Source: Flavobacterium sp. AED
GTDB taxonomy: Bacteria; Bacteroidota; Bacteroidia; Flavobacteriales; Flavobacteriaceae
DNA: 64,000 nt
Direction of reading: 5' to 3'
Assembly (NCBI RefSeq): GCF_000812945.1
Contig: NZ_JSYM01000001.1
Location: forward strand, 434,001 to 498,000
Positions 35,401-44,371 of the stretch are shown here, piece after piece (positions within the stretch are counted from its first letter, which is position 1; the number at the start of each line of letters is the position of its first letter). Made by a program: the position numbers and the translations under genes. The notes beneath the pieces are model-generated. The model worked only from the letters and a program-made list of their open reading frames with translations. It searched no databases and had not been told where the DNA came from.

Positions 35401-38400
35401 TTTAAGGAAAAAAGCTATTCAGGAAGTAATTAATGATCAGGACTTCAATATTGAAAATTATTACCCTAAAAGTCTTACTATATCTGATAAGGAGAAAGAT
35501 TATGATACTCGTGATCGCAATTCAAGAGACAAAAATGATTTTCAAAGATTCTTTAATCTTGCTATTCCGATTTATAGACTTAATGCTAATTATTACACAG
35601 GAAAAATAACTAACGACCAGGCATTAATAGAATTCCATAAACTAACAAGTAAAATAAAGGGTGATTGGGAAATCAGATATCACAAAAGCCATGAGTCAAC
35701 CGGTCTCCTAAATTTTTTAGCTATCAAGCTTTTGCCATTAATTAATATAGCAGAAAATCAAAATTCTTTTATTGCAGAAATTATTGAGTCTGCAAAAAAT
35801 AAGAATGAGTATCAGATTCCATTAAGAATATTAATTGCCCAAATTCTCGTCTACAGCCAGTCAAAAAATACAATTACACTGACATTACTAAATGAAATTG
35901 ATACATCTGTAGCTATTTTAAATTTGTTAGCGCATGATGCCGTTGAATATTATATTGATTGTGCGCTGATAGCTACAAAAATTGATAGTTCCATTGGCCA
36001 GCATTATTTCAACAGAGCCGTTGATGCAGTTTCAGGAATTGATATTGAAGCATTTGATCAGATTAAAGGGTTGAGCAGTTTGACCAAAATGGGCATTCCA
36101 AAAGAAAATCCAAAATTGGCATATGAATTTTCGCGATTTATCGAATTCAGTTATGAGAGTTTAAGTGGATATGACCATTTTCCGTTTTATGACGGAATTA
36201 TTGGTTTGATAAATTTAGACATTCGAAGTGCATATGCAATCACTTGCAGGTGGAATCACAAAGACATTGGATATTTCTTCAGAAGTTTGAAAACGATACT
36301 GAAACAAACGTTGGATAACAATGATGTCGATGATAATGTTGTTGCATCATTGCTCACAATACCAGAAGACTATCAAGATGATGATAACCTACACATTTAT
36401 AAAAATCTTATCGATAGATTTAGCAAAAATAGCAAGGCAACAGAACTGAATTATTTTTTAAAGGCAACAATTAAACAATTTAAATTACGTCACAATCATT
36501 CTTTTCTTCAGGTCATTTATGACGAAATAAAAGATAATCGCTTTGTTACAACTGAAATTAAAAATGAATTACATGAACATACTGAATTCCAAAAAATTAT
36601 AAAGTTTAAAAAGTCAGATAGTAACTATCCAAAATACAAGGATAGAGAACAAAAACACAATCTTGATGTGTCTTCCATAAACTCAACATCTACTGCCTCA
36701 TTGGAAGAAGCTATAAAAAGCATTTCTATAGATTTAGAAAAATATGAACATCGTCTTACAGTAGATAATTTATTAGAGGATTTAAAAGTAAAATGCTCAG
36801 TAAAAGATCAGGCTCCTCAACTAGACGCTATTCTTAATTTGGATAAGGATATAATTGATTTTTTCTCAATAGAAAAGGCATTTGAACAAAGGCTTTCAGA
36901 ATGGAAAATTAATCCGGTAGTGAGAAATTGGGCTGCGGATAATTTCAAAATATTTATTGAATTATGGTTTTCTGAATTTATTGATGAAGGTTATGGAGTT
37001 AAGATTTGGTTAGTATATAGATTTGCAGAACTATTTGGGATTGAAAACAATAAACTCTCAAAACTCTTAACAGATATTTTCGCTGGAAAAATAGATGTCT
37101 TATTTTCAGAAGCGATATATTCAGCCATTGAATTATTAAAATACAATCTTACTCCAGAAGAGAATGAAGTTATCATTGCATGGTCGCTTGACAGATGGAA
37201 TCTTAAAATAAAGAAGGAAACGAATAAAAGCGTTTGGAATGAAAATCTAATTCCTCCCCAAAATCACAACGAGGTCATCGCAGGTGTATTAAGATACATA
37301 TTGGGACATCCTGATAAAAGAATACGTTGGAATGCTGTACATGCTGTCCGCAGAGTAATCAATTTAGGCTGTATAGATTTATTAAATATTTTATTTAGTG
37401 AACAAAATAATCCCCATTGCACTCCATTTCAACAGGAAAATTTTACTTTTTATTGGATGTCATCTAAGCTTTATTTATGGATTGGAATAATGCGGGTGAG
37501 TGAAGAAAATCCATCTGCGCTATATGGATTTGCAGACAAAATCTATGCTGAACTGAAAGATGAAACTCTGCCTCACGCGCTCATAAGACATTTAATTAAA
37601 AAAACCTGTCTAAACTTAATAAAAGCTAATGGTGAGATATATAATCGTGATACGATTGCATCTATAAAAAGTACTCTTAAAAACAATTTTGAATCTGTAA
37701 AAGAAGATAGATCAAAAATGAAATTGGTAAAATCAGGTACAGGCAAAAAAACAATTTTCCATTTTGATTCAATGGACACTTTGCCATATTGGTTTGGTCC
37801 TTTGGCTCGAAAATTCAATATGTCTGAAAATGACATTGCCAGATTATGCGATAATTATATTTCAAATATTTGGAACTATCGCGGTGACCCACATAAAGAT
37901 GACCATACTTTTACACATGGTAATGATTACTACTTAACACGTAATGATCATGGTAGCCTGCCTGTAATTGAGAATTTGAGAACATATTATGAGTACCATG
38001 CTATATTTTGCGCAGCCAATGAATTAATTACAACAATTCCACTTGTTGAAAAAAGTTATATGGGGAATTGGAATGGATGGCTAAAATCAAATGCCATTTC
38101 TTGGGGGCAGCAATGGCTTTATGACATGACCGATGAAATACCAATGGAAAGTAGGTTTTGGCTATCTGAAACAAGAATCTATGATAAAAAATGGAAAGAT
38201 GAAATATCAACCGAAGTCTACGATGAAGCTGTTCAGATTAAAACTGAAAATCCTTTTTTAAATGTTTTTTGGAATTTAAAGACATACGATGGCGATGTCA
38301 CTGAAGATATACATGTTCGCTCATGTCTTGTATCCACAAAAACTTCTGATGCGCTCTTAAGGGCTTTAGTAAATACAAAAGATAGGCATGACTATAGTAT

Positions 38401-38893
38401 TCCTTTAGAAAAAGAGAAAGAAGTAGAAAATGATAATGAAGATTTTCAAATGCTTGGCTGGCTAAGAGAATATAGAGGAAAAGATGATACCTTAGATAAA
38501 CATGACGGTATGTCAACAGATAATGCAAAATATTTTATATCGCTAGGAAAATACATTCAGTCAATTTTCGAACTTAAATTTTCAGCAAATCGAAAAGAAG
38601 GTTATCACGATAACAAATTGGTTTCAAAATTTCAATCTTGGAGTAACGTGGTCGATGAACGATATCATAGTTATGAAACTTCTGGAGATCGTCTGCAGGT
38701 AGATAAAAAATATTTATTGAAAATCCTGAAAACTACAGGCAAATCTTTGGTAATTAAATGTTATATAGATAGGCAGCTAAAGGAGCGGGATTACCAGTAT
38801 GGTACAGCTCATAATACAGTAAAACTTTATTTAATTAAACCCGATGGAACAGTCAAAACACTCAGAGAGCCAGATTTTAGAATTGGGCAGTAA
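32498..38893 (+). CDS. Giant STAND NTPase with N-terminal nuclease-like domain (Avs-like)
   Basis: This 2131-residue protein starts at ATG 32498; a TTG codon immediately before it is in frame. Residues about 1-120 look like a PD-(D/E)XK nuclease of the Cap4/DUF4297 type: E45, D66 in LGIDIVEF, and Q86-x-K88 in VSQLKYS. The P-loop HGGAGIGKSTIS lies near residue 318, Walker B LLLIIDAADNS near 418, and VVTTRTNR follows. About 1500 helical residues after the NTPase would be the sensor. This is the layout of Avs antiphage proteins, in which ligand binding triggers oligomerisation and DNA cleavage, but it is longer than those I know. A partner gene overlaps its end by 50 bases. Confidence 0.75.
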   Translation: MGKIKTVSEAPESNAGDDFHILWGIKKTFDLLNFDEFGLKAITIEGIGLAESEKIDPTGRKLLGIDIVEFYGEENFKEATKVIVSQLKYSTRRADEEWTFYKLYESKNGKGIEKSIINKLALIFKTFFDEHGRDETLSKLSLKFISNRNFNSAQKNTLLKFQSAYNLLDKKPVEYDKIGVDFSKSEKTAIAKIYHASGLSSFEFSDFLSIFDLDDCGALSREFLNEEIYKTISSLSTSSTDEYNALHTLVWKKMMPESKANNYITKEDLLMCFKCVLDDLFPVNQKFELIQNKIDREQLPDILNEINNTSSAICLHGGAGIGKSTISQLIASTVPNHCESLLFDCYGGGDYLNPSDKRHDHREALTQLSNELAKKLSTPFLLLRQEDSHIFLKQFFKRVRKAIDILRKRNPSAYLLLIIDAADNSITAADNSLSESFVQDLMNENLPDGFKLVVTTRTNRKNTLKLPHGYIDIPLQNFSLPETTAYIQNYFPSLSDREIADFHKLTSGIPRVQSYTLDFKKMGIQEVINYLKPNGKEVKDLILDRITEAAKRIGDNGHRIIEDFFRLLIALPRPVPLSYLQKLNPEDSVFYTDLSTDIWHGLVLHNGLLSFRDEDFENFIREKFEVDSQTKTQIANLFIEEADSSEYASINLGFALYDAAYKNELKDIVIENKFRDMPSDPIRSKEIYIERTKLAMKLSSHEDDKITYFKLLMIAADEAKKETALTKLLIDNAELSALFSDDSSLYKINRNSEESAWGGSFNFKLAAIYSRNEETHKKAKDHLKIVEKWIDLRQRLAKEERGNYSIINEDLAYGMEAYLRLKGVESAITWINRWKPKEVRLFSALIFMDNVFSISTNDEIEKWIHQIDLPLEVNILIINKLHQFEKTEYIDITSIAKQFLQSIDKLRFAKHFRGQLIEFCELLLKKREVNHRDILEILDRIETTSLNRVPSFYNKYHRSPEDVEMDLYLRKKAIQEVINDQDFNIENYYPKSLTISDKEKDYDTRDRNSRDKNDFQRFFNLAIPIYRLNANYYTGKITNDQALIEFHKLTSKIKGDWEIRYHKSHESTGLLNFLAIKLLPLINIAENQNSFIAEIIESAKNKNEYQIPLRILIAQILVYSQSKNTITLTLLNEIDTSVAILNLLAHDAVEYYIDCALIATKIDSSIGQHYFNRAVDAVSGIDIEAFDQIKGLSSLTKMGIPKENPKLAYEFSRFIEFSYESLSGYDHFPFYDGIIGLINLDIRSAYAITCRWNHKDIGYFFRSLKTILKQTLDNNDVDDNVVASLLTIPEDYQDDDNLHIYKNLIDRFSKNSKATELNYFLKATIKQFKLRHNHSFLQVIYDEIKDNRFVTTEIKNELHEHTEFQKIIKFKKSDSNYPKYKDREQKHNLDVSSINSTSTASLEEAIKSISIDLEKYEHRLTVDNLLEDLKVKCSVKDQAPQLDAILNLDKDIIDFFSIEKAFEQRLSEWKINPVVRNWAADNFKIFIELWFSEFIDEGYGVKIWLVYRFAELFGIENNKLSKLLTDIFAGKIDVLFSEAIYSAIELLKYNLTPEENEVIIAWSLDRWNLKIKKETNKSVWNENLIPPQNHNEVIAGVLRYILGHPDKRIRWNAVHAVRRVINLGCIDLLNILFSEQNNPHCTPFQQENFTFYWMSSKLYLWIGIMRVSEENPSALYGFADKIYAELKDETLPHALIRHLIKKTCLNLIKANGEIYNRDTIASIKSTLKNNFESVKEDRSKMKLVKSGTGKKTIFHFDSMDTLPYWFGPLARKFNMSENDIARLCDNYISNIWNYRGDPHKDDHTFTHGNDYYLTRNDHGSLPVIENLRTYYEYHAIFCAANELITTIPLVEKSYMGNWNGWLKSNAISWGQQWLYDMTDEIPMESRFWLSETRIYDKKWKDEISTEVYDEAVQIKTENPFLNVFWNLKTYDGDVTEDIHVRSCLVSTKTSDALLRALVNTKDRHDYSIPLEKEKEVENDNEDFQMLGWLREYRGKDDTLDKHDGMSTDNAKYFISLGKYIQSIFELKFSANRKEGYHDNKLVSKFQSWSNVVDERYHSYETSGDRLQVDKKYLLKILKTTGKSLVIKCYIDRQLKERDYQYGTAHNTVKLYLIKPDGTVKTLREPDFRIGQ

Positions 38894-39521
38894 AATTATA
38901 AAACAGCTAGGACTTGAAGATAGCCATGATACATTAGGAAAATGGATGGCACAATATGTGGCTGAACTAATGCGCAATATTGAGATTTGTGAAAATCCAG
39001 AAGAAAAAAGCAAATTGCAAGCCGAATGTGCAGATTTAATAATGCAGTTATGGAAAAATAAAAAGTTTTTGCCAATCGAACAACCTATAGAAAATCTTAA
39101 ACCAGTAATTAAAATTATAGAGGGATTAAAAGATAGACAGTATTCATTTTCAAGATTCTTCAACCTCGATAATTTAGATAAAGAGAAAGATGTCGACTGG
39201 TACAACTTCATTTTGTTAGTCAAAAATAACACAATGGAGATTTTTGAAATTATAATTTTGGCAAATGCAGTTTTACAAATTTTAGAGCATAAGACTGCTG
39301 ATAATGTGATACCACTTTCTAAGAAGGAAAATGATCTTGTTGAATCATTATTAGGTCTTCTTCAGTCTAATCATACCATTTACAAATCATCTGAACAAGA
39401 ATCAGAAATAGAAAAATTCAAAAACGGTAAAAAGTTAAAATTGATATTCGATAAGTTAGATATTCTTGTGAATCAACAAAAGGTGGCATTAACAAAATTG
39501 CAAAAAAAAATGATAAAGTAA
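38844..39521 (+). CDS. Uncharacterised partner of the STAND NTPase (225 aa)
   Basis: Not recognised. It begins 50 bases before the end of the STAND gene in another frame, which indicates translational coupling and a fixed partnership. The protein is all-helical: ILELGSKIIKQLGLEDSHDTLGKWMAQYVAELMRNIE at the N-terminus, a middle hydrophobic helix (EIFEIIILANAVLQILEH), and a Lys-rich end. The conserved-looking WMAQYVAELM block would be a good profile seed. It might modulate the STAND protein or act as a second effector. Confidence 0.65.
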   Translation: MEQSKHSESQILELGSKIIKQLGLEDSHDTLGKWMAQYVAELMRNIEICENPEEKSKLQAECADLIMQLWKNKKFLPIEQPIENLKPVIKIIEGLKDRQYSFSRFFNLDNLDKEKDVDWYNFILLVKNNTMEIFEIIILANAVLQILEHKTADNVIPLSKKENDLVESLLGLLQSNHTIYKSSEQESEIEKFKNGKKLKLIFDKLDILVNQQKVALTKLQKKMIK

Positions 39522-39653
39522 ATAATTTTGTAAGTCATTACCTCATTCATCTGCCAAAAAACATTTGCTTTTTATATGATTCATGAGCACTTTAAACATG
39601 ATATAATCAATGAGTAAAGGCTAATAAACTTGTTTATAATAGATTTAATACTA

Positions 39654-39815
39654 GAACGATAAACGTAAATCTGCACAATAAACCAATCAAGTTTATTGTG
39701 CGATTTTAAGTTTACCAAACAAGGATAATGGTTACCATCAGAAAACAAAACGAGAGTAATTTTTATATAAAATCAACATCGTTATTTATATCCAATACTC
39801 CAATGTTCGCAAAAA
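39654..39815 (+). repeat. Right direct repeat flanking the STAND module
   Basis: Partner of 32231-32387. The hairpin at 39674-39700 has arms CACAATAAAC/GTTTATTGTG. Compared with the left copy both arms change together (T-A to C-G at stem position 3), so base pairing is conserved while sequence differs. Confidence 0.7.
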
Positions 39816-39821
39816 ACATCC

Positions 39822-40071
39822 GTTCACGTTTTCGTGAACAAACAAAAAAAGTGAACGCATGTTGCATATTGCGATATGTAATATGAGGTTTAGTATTGAA
39901 AAAGATATTAATTCTTTTATAATGGAAAATATTTTCCAAAAACACCATTTTACTGGAAAATTAAATCCGTTTTATCATCATAAAGTATTTATAATGGAAA
40001 ATAGTTTAGTTTTATTCTTGTTCACAAATAATGCGTGTTCACGTTTTCGTGAACATTAAAAAAAAGTGAAC
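39822..40071. repeat. Paired palindromes GTTCACGTTTTCGTGAAC with extra half-sites
   Basis: The perfect palindrome with arms GTTCACG and CGTGAAC occurs at 39822-39839 and 40037-40054. Each is followed about 12 bases later by a GTGAAC half-site (39851-39856 and 40066-40071). Between them the sequence ATAATGGAAAATA occurs twice. A hairpin ACGGCGATAATCGCCGT lies at about 40097-40113. These fill much of the gene-free stretch 39522-40281. They may be operators of an unseen regulator, an origin-like region or a structured RNA. Confidence 0.6.
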
Positions 40072-40281
40072 ACAGTATCTAAATAAATCCATTACAACGG
40101 CGATAATCGCCGTCAAAACACCTTTTTGTAAATAAAATAAGTGCTTTTCACCAATCATAGATACTTTTTACCCGTTTTTCCAAAATAATACTATTTTACA
40201 CCTGTTTTTCCAAACTAAAACCAATTATTCCAAATAAATAACAATAAAAATTCACATTTCAAACAATCGAAGAGCATTCAA

Positions 40282-41829
40282 TTAAATCTTAGCAATTGGT
40301 TTCCCATTGATAGAGGCTTCAACTAAATAGGCAATAAATCTGGCAAAGGGTTCAATATTCTGATCCACACTTGCCTGCTCAAGGGCGTCCATGTAGGCAT
40401 CTCTTTCTTCAACGGGTATTACGGTCCATGGATAGCCTCCGGAAGACAACATGGCATTCATCAAAAAGCGTCCAATACGTCCATTTCCATCCATATAAGG
40501 ATGAATAAAAACAAAAATAAAATGACCCAATACCGCTCGAACCGATGCTTCTTCCTCTTGCTCCAATAATTCAAAAAGAGTAGGCATTACATCTCGTATT
40601 CCATCTCTATTTATAGGAACATGTTTAGACTGACCTATATAAACCTGATGTGTTCTATAACCTGCTAAATCAGAAGGCTTCAACAAACCAATGGCAACAC
40701 TGGGTGCAAACAATTCTCGATACCAGTCTCCATGCTCTTCATCAGCTACTTTTCCCGCATTTTTCCCGTCTAAAATATGACTAACACTTATTTTAACAGC
40801 ATTAAAGGCTTGCCAATAGCCTCTGGCTGCCATGGCATCACGTTGCTTTCTGTCATCTTCATTTTCTTTGGCATTCCATGTCCCACTTCGAACCCTTTCA
40901 ATCAGTTCTGGAGTTACTCGGTATTTTTCAATCGATAAAGAGTGATAGGCATCTGTGATATAAATTTCTTCAATACGTTTTAAATAACCTGCTTTGTCAT
41001 TAGGTATTCCCAAAGATTTCGGGAAAACGGCAATAACTACCTTTCGCATCTCATGCCACATCAACCGTATTCTGTTAACATAAGGAGACCGTTCCCGAGT
41101 CGACAAAGTTATGGGTGTTTTTTGCTCAAACGGATCCACTTCTCTAACATCATAACCTGCAGACTTCATTGTTTTTTGAATGTCATTTGCAATTTTATCC
41201 TGACCAATATTTCTAAAAGCACCTACAATTCTTCCAGCCTTTAGACTATGCCCGCCATCAAGTAGCATTCCTAATAGTTCCGATGCGTCGCTAATTAAAC
41301 TTAAAGCAGTTCTGACATCTGTTGGATTACTTGTAAATAAAGAAGGGGAACAATAAACAATAGAAGAAGCCAAATTTAAAATTCTAAGTCCCTTTATAAT
41401 CTCAATCGATTCTATGTCCGACAATGGAGATTTCATGGTAAACAAAGTGGTGTTAAAAAGTAAAGGAGTTAGTGAATTATTCCCTTTTGTAGATCGAATA
41501 ATCATTTGATGAGGTACAGAATCATTTCCGGCATGCATCAACAAGGATTGGTCTGCAGCAACACAATAATCATCTCCATAACGATCTTTTAAATACCTCG
41601 AGCAAAACCCCCAATAGGAAGTATACCAAGAGGTGCTATCTCCTTTTCTTTCATCATGTGGAACAGAAATATACCATCCTTTAAAAACTTCACGAATAAA
41701 ACCTTGATCTATCAAGCGTTCTTTATGCACCCGACTCAAATCCGTTGCTTTGATACCAACGATTTTTTGGTCCTGTAGCTTTTGAAGCAATTCTAATGAT
41801 GCAGCTAATTTTTCTCCTGGTGTTGCCAT
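40282..41829 (-). CDS. fic: Fic-domain AMP transferase with N-terminal winged helix
   Basis: This 515-residue protein carries the Fic motif HPYMDGNGRIGRFLMN (about 443-458), which transfers AMP (or another nucleotide moiety) to target hydroxyls. A helix reading SLSIEKYRVT near 300 sits where class II Fic proteins have the inhibitory S-x-I-E-G helix, with Lys in place of Gly. The N-terminal 60 residues (LQKLQDQKIVGIKATDLSR) look like a winged helix, as in AbiEi-type antitoxins and DUF4172/Fic fusions. It stands alone. Phage defence, stress control or self-regulation are all possible. Its codon use looks less AT-biased than that of the neighbouring STAND gene. Confidence 0.85.
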   Translation of the reverse strand: MATPGEKLAASLELLQKLQDQKIVGIKATDLSRVHKERLIDQGFIREVFKGWYISVPHDERKGDSTSWYTSYWGFCSRYLKDRYGDDYCVAADQSLLMHAGNDSVPHQMIIRSTKGNNSLTPLLFNTTLFTMKSPLSDIESIEIIKGLRILNLASSIVYCSPSLFTSNPTDVRTALSLISDASELLGMLLDGGHSLKAGRIVGAFRNIGQDKIANDIQKTMKSAGYDVREVDPFEQKTPITLSTRERSPYVNRIRLMWHEMRKVVIAVFPKSLGIPNDKAGYLKRIEEIYITDAYHSLSIEKYRVTPELIERVRSGTWNAKENEDDRKQRDAMAARGYWQAFNAVKISVSHILDGKNAGKVADEEHGDWYRELFAPSVAIGLLKPSDLAGYRTHQVYIGQSKHVPINRDGIRDVMPTLFELLEQEEEASVRAVLGHFIFVFIHPYMDGNGRIGRFLMNAMLSSGGYPWTVIPVEERDAYMDALEQASVDQNIEPFARFIAYLVEASINGKPIAKI

Positions 41830-42870
41830 TTAATACCATTTATATTTAGTATACTGTTCGATTGTATAATCGGTATAATTTGTGTTTTAAGCATTGTATT
41901 ATGCTGTGGGTTATTTATTAAATTATGCCGTGCAAATCTTATTGTATATTGACGTGTGTTTGTTATTATATAATGCAAATATACAAAAGGATTTAAAATA
42001 TAAAGAGGATGAACTGAAAAATAATTGTTAAACATCACGGGCAATCAAGCGGTCTCTCTTCGGTCGTTCTCTTTGTTCCGTTCGGCAGCTACAGTCAGTC
42101 AACCTTACATTTATATAAGAACGCTTTTCGCAAATAAACATTTTATTCTTTCAATACAATAATTAGGTCTCCCTCCATTCCGCAGACACTTCACAGCACT
42201 AAAAAAAACAGCAGCTTGAAAATAAGCAGCTGTTTTTTTGCACTGTTTCGTTCCTCATCTTCACACGTTCACTTCCTTCGTTTGGCAGGGCTATTACATC
42301 CACAATACCGCTTCATTCCGTTACACTCCGCAAGCTACGTTCCACTACATTCCAGCAGTATTATGTCTGTCGCCCTTTATTTTTTCAGCGGTTGCTCCTT
42401 CGCACAGCCATCGGGGTTGGCGCCGTTCCGTGAAAAACGTCACTTCGCCCTAAATCAAGGAACGCCACAGGCTGTCTCTTATTTTCTCCCCCGCCGTTTC
42501 ACGCCCTTACTCCTTCATTTTGCGTCTCGTCCCTCGCCAGCTGCAATTCTCGGCTTCAGGTGGCTGTTCGATTGCCGCAACCCCGCCTCTGCGCTCCTCG
42601 TCTCGTCCGAAAAGGACAAGACTGCGGTGCTTGGGGGTGTTTGATTGCCGTTTCCATAATAAAGTCCCCAGAGGAACCTCAACAAGACAATAGTGCAATT
42701 TCTTGAAAAGAAAGAGAAAAAAACACAGCAAACATAGCATCCATTCCTCACTTTCAGTCGGTCGTTCCTTCCTCCATTTTCGTTCTTCATTTCTGCTGTT
42801 ATAACGGCTTTCTTTTTTTCTCTTTTTTCTTTTCAAAAAATTAAGGTCGAATCCCTAACACCAATGTACG
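41830..42870. other. Gene-free stretch with a GC-rich block
   Basis: No credible gene is seen on either strand although several frames are open. The part 41830-42030 is AT-rich and probably holds the fic promoter (TATATTTG on the minus strand at 41976-41983). The part from about 42041 to 42800 is markedly richer in G+C than the rest of the island, with many C/T-rich runs on the plus strand. Similar non-coding blocks accompany Bacteroidetes mobile elements, but I cannot assign a function. Confidence 0.5.
42208..42238 (+). terminator. Terminator-like hairpin
   Basis: ACAGCAGCTT (42208-42217) pairs with AAGCAGCTGT (42224-42233) with one internal mismatch, followed by seven T. Which transcript it ends is unclear, since no plus-strand gene lies close upstream. 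Confidence 0.5.
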
Positions 42871-43293
42871 ATGCCAAAATTCATCATTAAAACACACCAA
42901 AAAAATGCCGTTTACAAAGCAAACCAAATCTTCATACTTAACAAAGGGATGAACAGTGGCAAGCCTCAAAAAGAACCATATACCAATAGTTTTGTAATCC
43001 TATTTCAAAACGAAGAAGATGCCGAAACAGTGTATTGGTTGGCCTATAGTTTATGGAAATCCAAATTCTGGCACCAATCATTAGTTGGTTCCATAATTCC
43101 ATTTTTACGACTTTCGGACTTCAAAAACGAGTTTTACACAAAAGCTAATCTGATGATGCAAGAGCATGATGAACATATTAAAAATGTTGCAGCACTCAAA
43201 CTTTTAGAGCAAAATGAAAAACAATTGCATAAAAATATAAATCTTATCAATGACTTACGTAAAGTCATTATTTACAAGTATTACAGGAAATAA
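42871..43293 (+). CDS. Small Bacteroidetes protein, probably DUF6943-like (140 aa)
   Basis: This soluble protein begins MPKFIIKTHQKNAVYKANQIF. It contains the run FILNKGMNSGKPQKEPYTNS and an aromatic helix VYWLAYSLWKSKFWHQSLVGSIIPFL, which I associate with the DUF6943 family of mobile-element passengers. Function is unknown. It precedes another small gene on the same strand. Confidence 0.6.
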   Translation: MPKFIIKTHQKNAVYKANQIFILNKGMNSGKPQKEPYTNSFVILFQNEEDAETVYWLAYSLWKSKFWHQSLVGSIIPFLRLSDFKNEFYTKANLMMQEHDEHIKNVAALKLLEQNEKQLHKNINLINDLRKVIIYKYYRK

Positions 43294-43315
43294 TTATAAA
43301 CTTAAAGCAAAAAAA

Positions 43316-43495
43316 ATGAAACTTTTTATTTTATATCAAACAGATAATTGGAAGAGTAAAGCTTCAAGAGTTTGCTTTGGAGTTTTTGATACCAGAAATA
43401 AGGCAATTGACAGTGCAAAATATAATGGGCTATATTGTTCTTGTGCTGAAGTAGTAATTGAAGAAGTTACTTTAAACCTATTTGAAGAAAATTAA
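43316..43495 (+). CDS. Uncharacterised protein (59 aa)
   Basis: The best start is ATG 43316 (MKLFILYQTDNWKSKASRV); the frame is open further upstream but overlaps the previous gene. It is a small alpha/beta protein with several Cys (RVCFGVF, GLYCSCAEVV). It is followed by a bidirectional terminator. Confidence 0.55.
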   Translation: MKLFILYQTDNWKSKASRVCFGVFDTRNKAIDSAKYNGLYCSCAEVVIEEVTLNLFEEN

Positions 43496-43508
43496 TTTTT
43501 AGAAATAA

Positions 43509-43540
43509 AAAATGCCCAATCCATTAGGAAAGGGCATTTT
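43509..43540. terminator. Bidirectional terminator between convergent genes
   Basis: AAAATGCCC (43509-43517) pairs with GGGCATTTT (43532-43540). It lies between plus-strand 43316-43495 and the minus-strand cluster ending at 43577. Confidence 0.75.
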
Positions 43541-43576
43541 AATGTCTAATTCTAGGTCACCACAACTCGAATCAAA

Positions 43577-43759
43577 CTATTTTTTGTGCTTCTTAATAAA
43601 AAATTTGAGTACTAAAGATATTGTAAAACTAACAAAGGCACCAACAGATGCTAGTACAACCGTTTTTAAAACATCTTCCGAATGCAAATTCGGCAATACA
43701 CTTAAAAATGTACCGCCAGCGGTACCCATTAATGTATGATTACTTGCTTGCATTAGCAT
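43577..43759 (-). CDS. Small membrane protein, holin-like size (60 aa)
   Basis: One hydrophobic helix (VVLASVGAFVSFTISLVLKFF) is followed by a Lys/His-rich end (IKKHKK). It overlaps the preceding minus-strand gene by 20 bases. Position after a DUF5675-like gene suggests a prophage-type lysis or export set, but this is inference. Confidence 0.55.
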   Translation of the reverse strand: MLMQASNHTLMGTAGGTFLSVLPNLHSEDVLKTVVLASVGAFVSFTISLVLKFFIKKHKK

Positions 43760-43964
43760 CTTCGCTGCTGGTTGTAATCTGACTTACGGCCGATAGTACA
43801 CCGCCAGCAACAGCCAAATAACCTCCAATTGAACTAACAATAATGGGTAGAGCAACTGGCGCTGCTAAAATAGTTGCGCCAACAGTAGCCAATGCTAATC
43901 CTATATTTCGAAGCACTTTAAAAAATTTAGGTGTTGGAGCTTTTGCTCTTTTTACTATATTCAT
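43740..43964 (-). CDS. Small membrane protein (74 aa)
   Basis: A basic N-terminus (MNIVKRAKAPTPKFFKVLR) precedes two hydrophobic segments rich in Ala, Gly and Val (IGLALATVGATILAAPVALPIIV and YLAVAGGVLSAV). It lies between the DUF5675-like gene and the other small membrane protein, so the three probably work together. Confidence 0.55.
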   Translation of the reverse strand: MNIVKRAKAPTPKFFKVLRNIGLALATVGATILAAPVALPIIVSSIGGYLAVAGGVLSAVSQITTSSEDANASK

Positions 43965-43974
43965 AATTAGAATT

Positions 43975-44370
43975 TTAAGATTGAATAATTAATAAAACCT
44001 TTTCCTCTCGCTCCAAAGTTTTGTATACTAAATTTTTCAATTTAACAAAAGCTTGTCGCGATTGAAGACCTAAGCCAGGTCCAGAAAATTTCGTTATAGG
44101 AGCAATACAACCATTTAATTCTTTTTGAGCATTATTGGCAGGATGAAACAAAATCAAACTTCTGTTTTTTACATCAACTACCTCAATATGCCATTGAAAT
44201 TTCCGACTATATCGCTTTCTTAATAAATATTTCCCTTCCGGAATGCAGGAAACCCTTTTCTCGTTATTTTTCCAAGGTAATTCAATAGTACAACAGATGA
44301 ATTTGCCCTCATATTCGAGTTTTCCGTTTGTTCCATCAGGGAAATAAGTTCTGGATAGTACTAAAACCAT
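43975..44370 (-). CDS. DUF5675-like protein (131 aa)
   Basis: The protein shows the family's features: an N-terminal LSRTYFPDGTNGKLEYEGKFICCTIELPW, IPEGKYLLRKRYS, then SLILFHPANNAQKELNGCIAP and a GPGLGLQSRQAF block. DUF5675 occurs near phage and tail-like genes and in Bacteroidetes mobile elements; the activity is not established. It abuts the 251-residue gene upstream with one base between. Confidence 0.7.
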   Translation of the reverse strand: MVLVLSRTYFPDGTNGKLEYEGKFICCTIELPWKNNEKRVSCIPEGKYLLRKRYSRKFQWHIEVVDVKNRSLILFHPANNAQKELNGCIAPITKFSGPGLGLQSRQAFVKLKNLVYKTLEREEKVLLIIQS

Positions 44371-44371
44371 C

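Noticed and set aside
42216..42836. Several overlapping open frames of 70-140 codons on both strands
   Set aside because: They lie in the GC-rich block, overlap each other, and are composed of low-complexity Ser/Phe/Pro or Arg/Lys/Glu runs; none has a recognisable motif.
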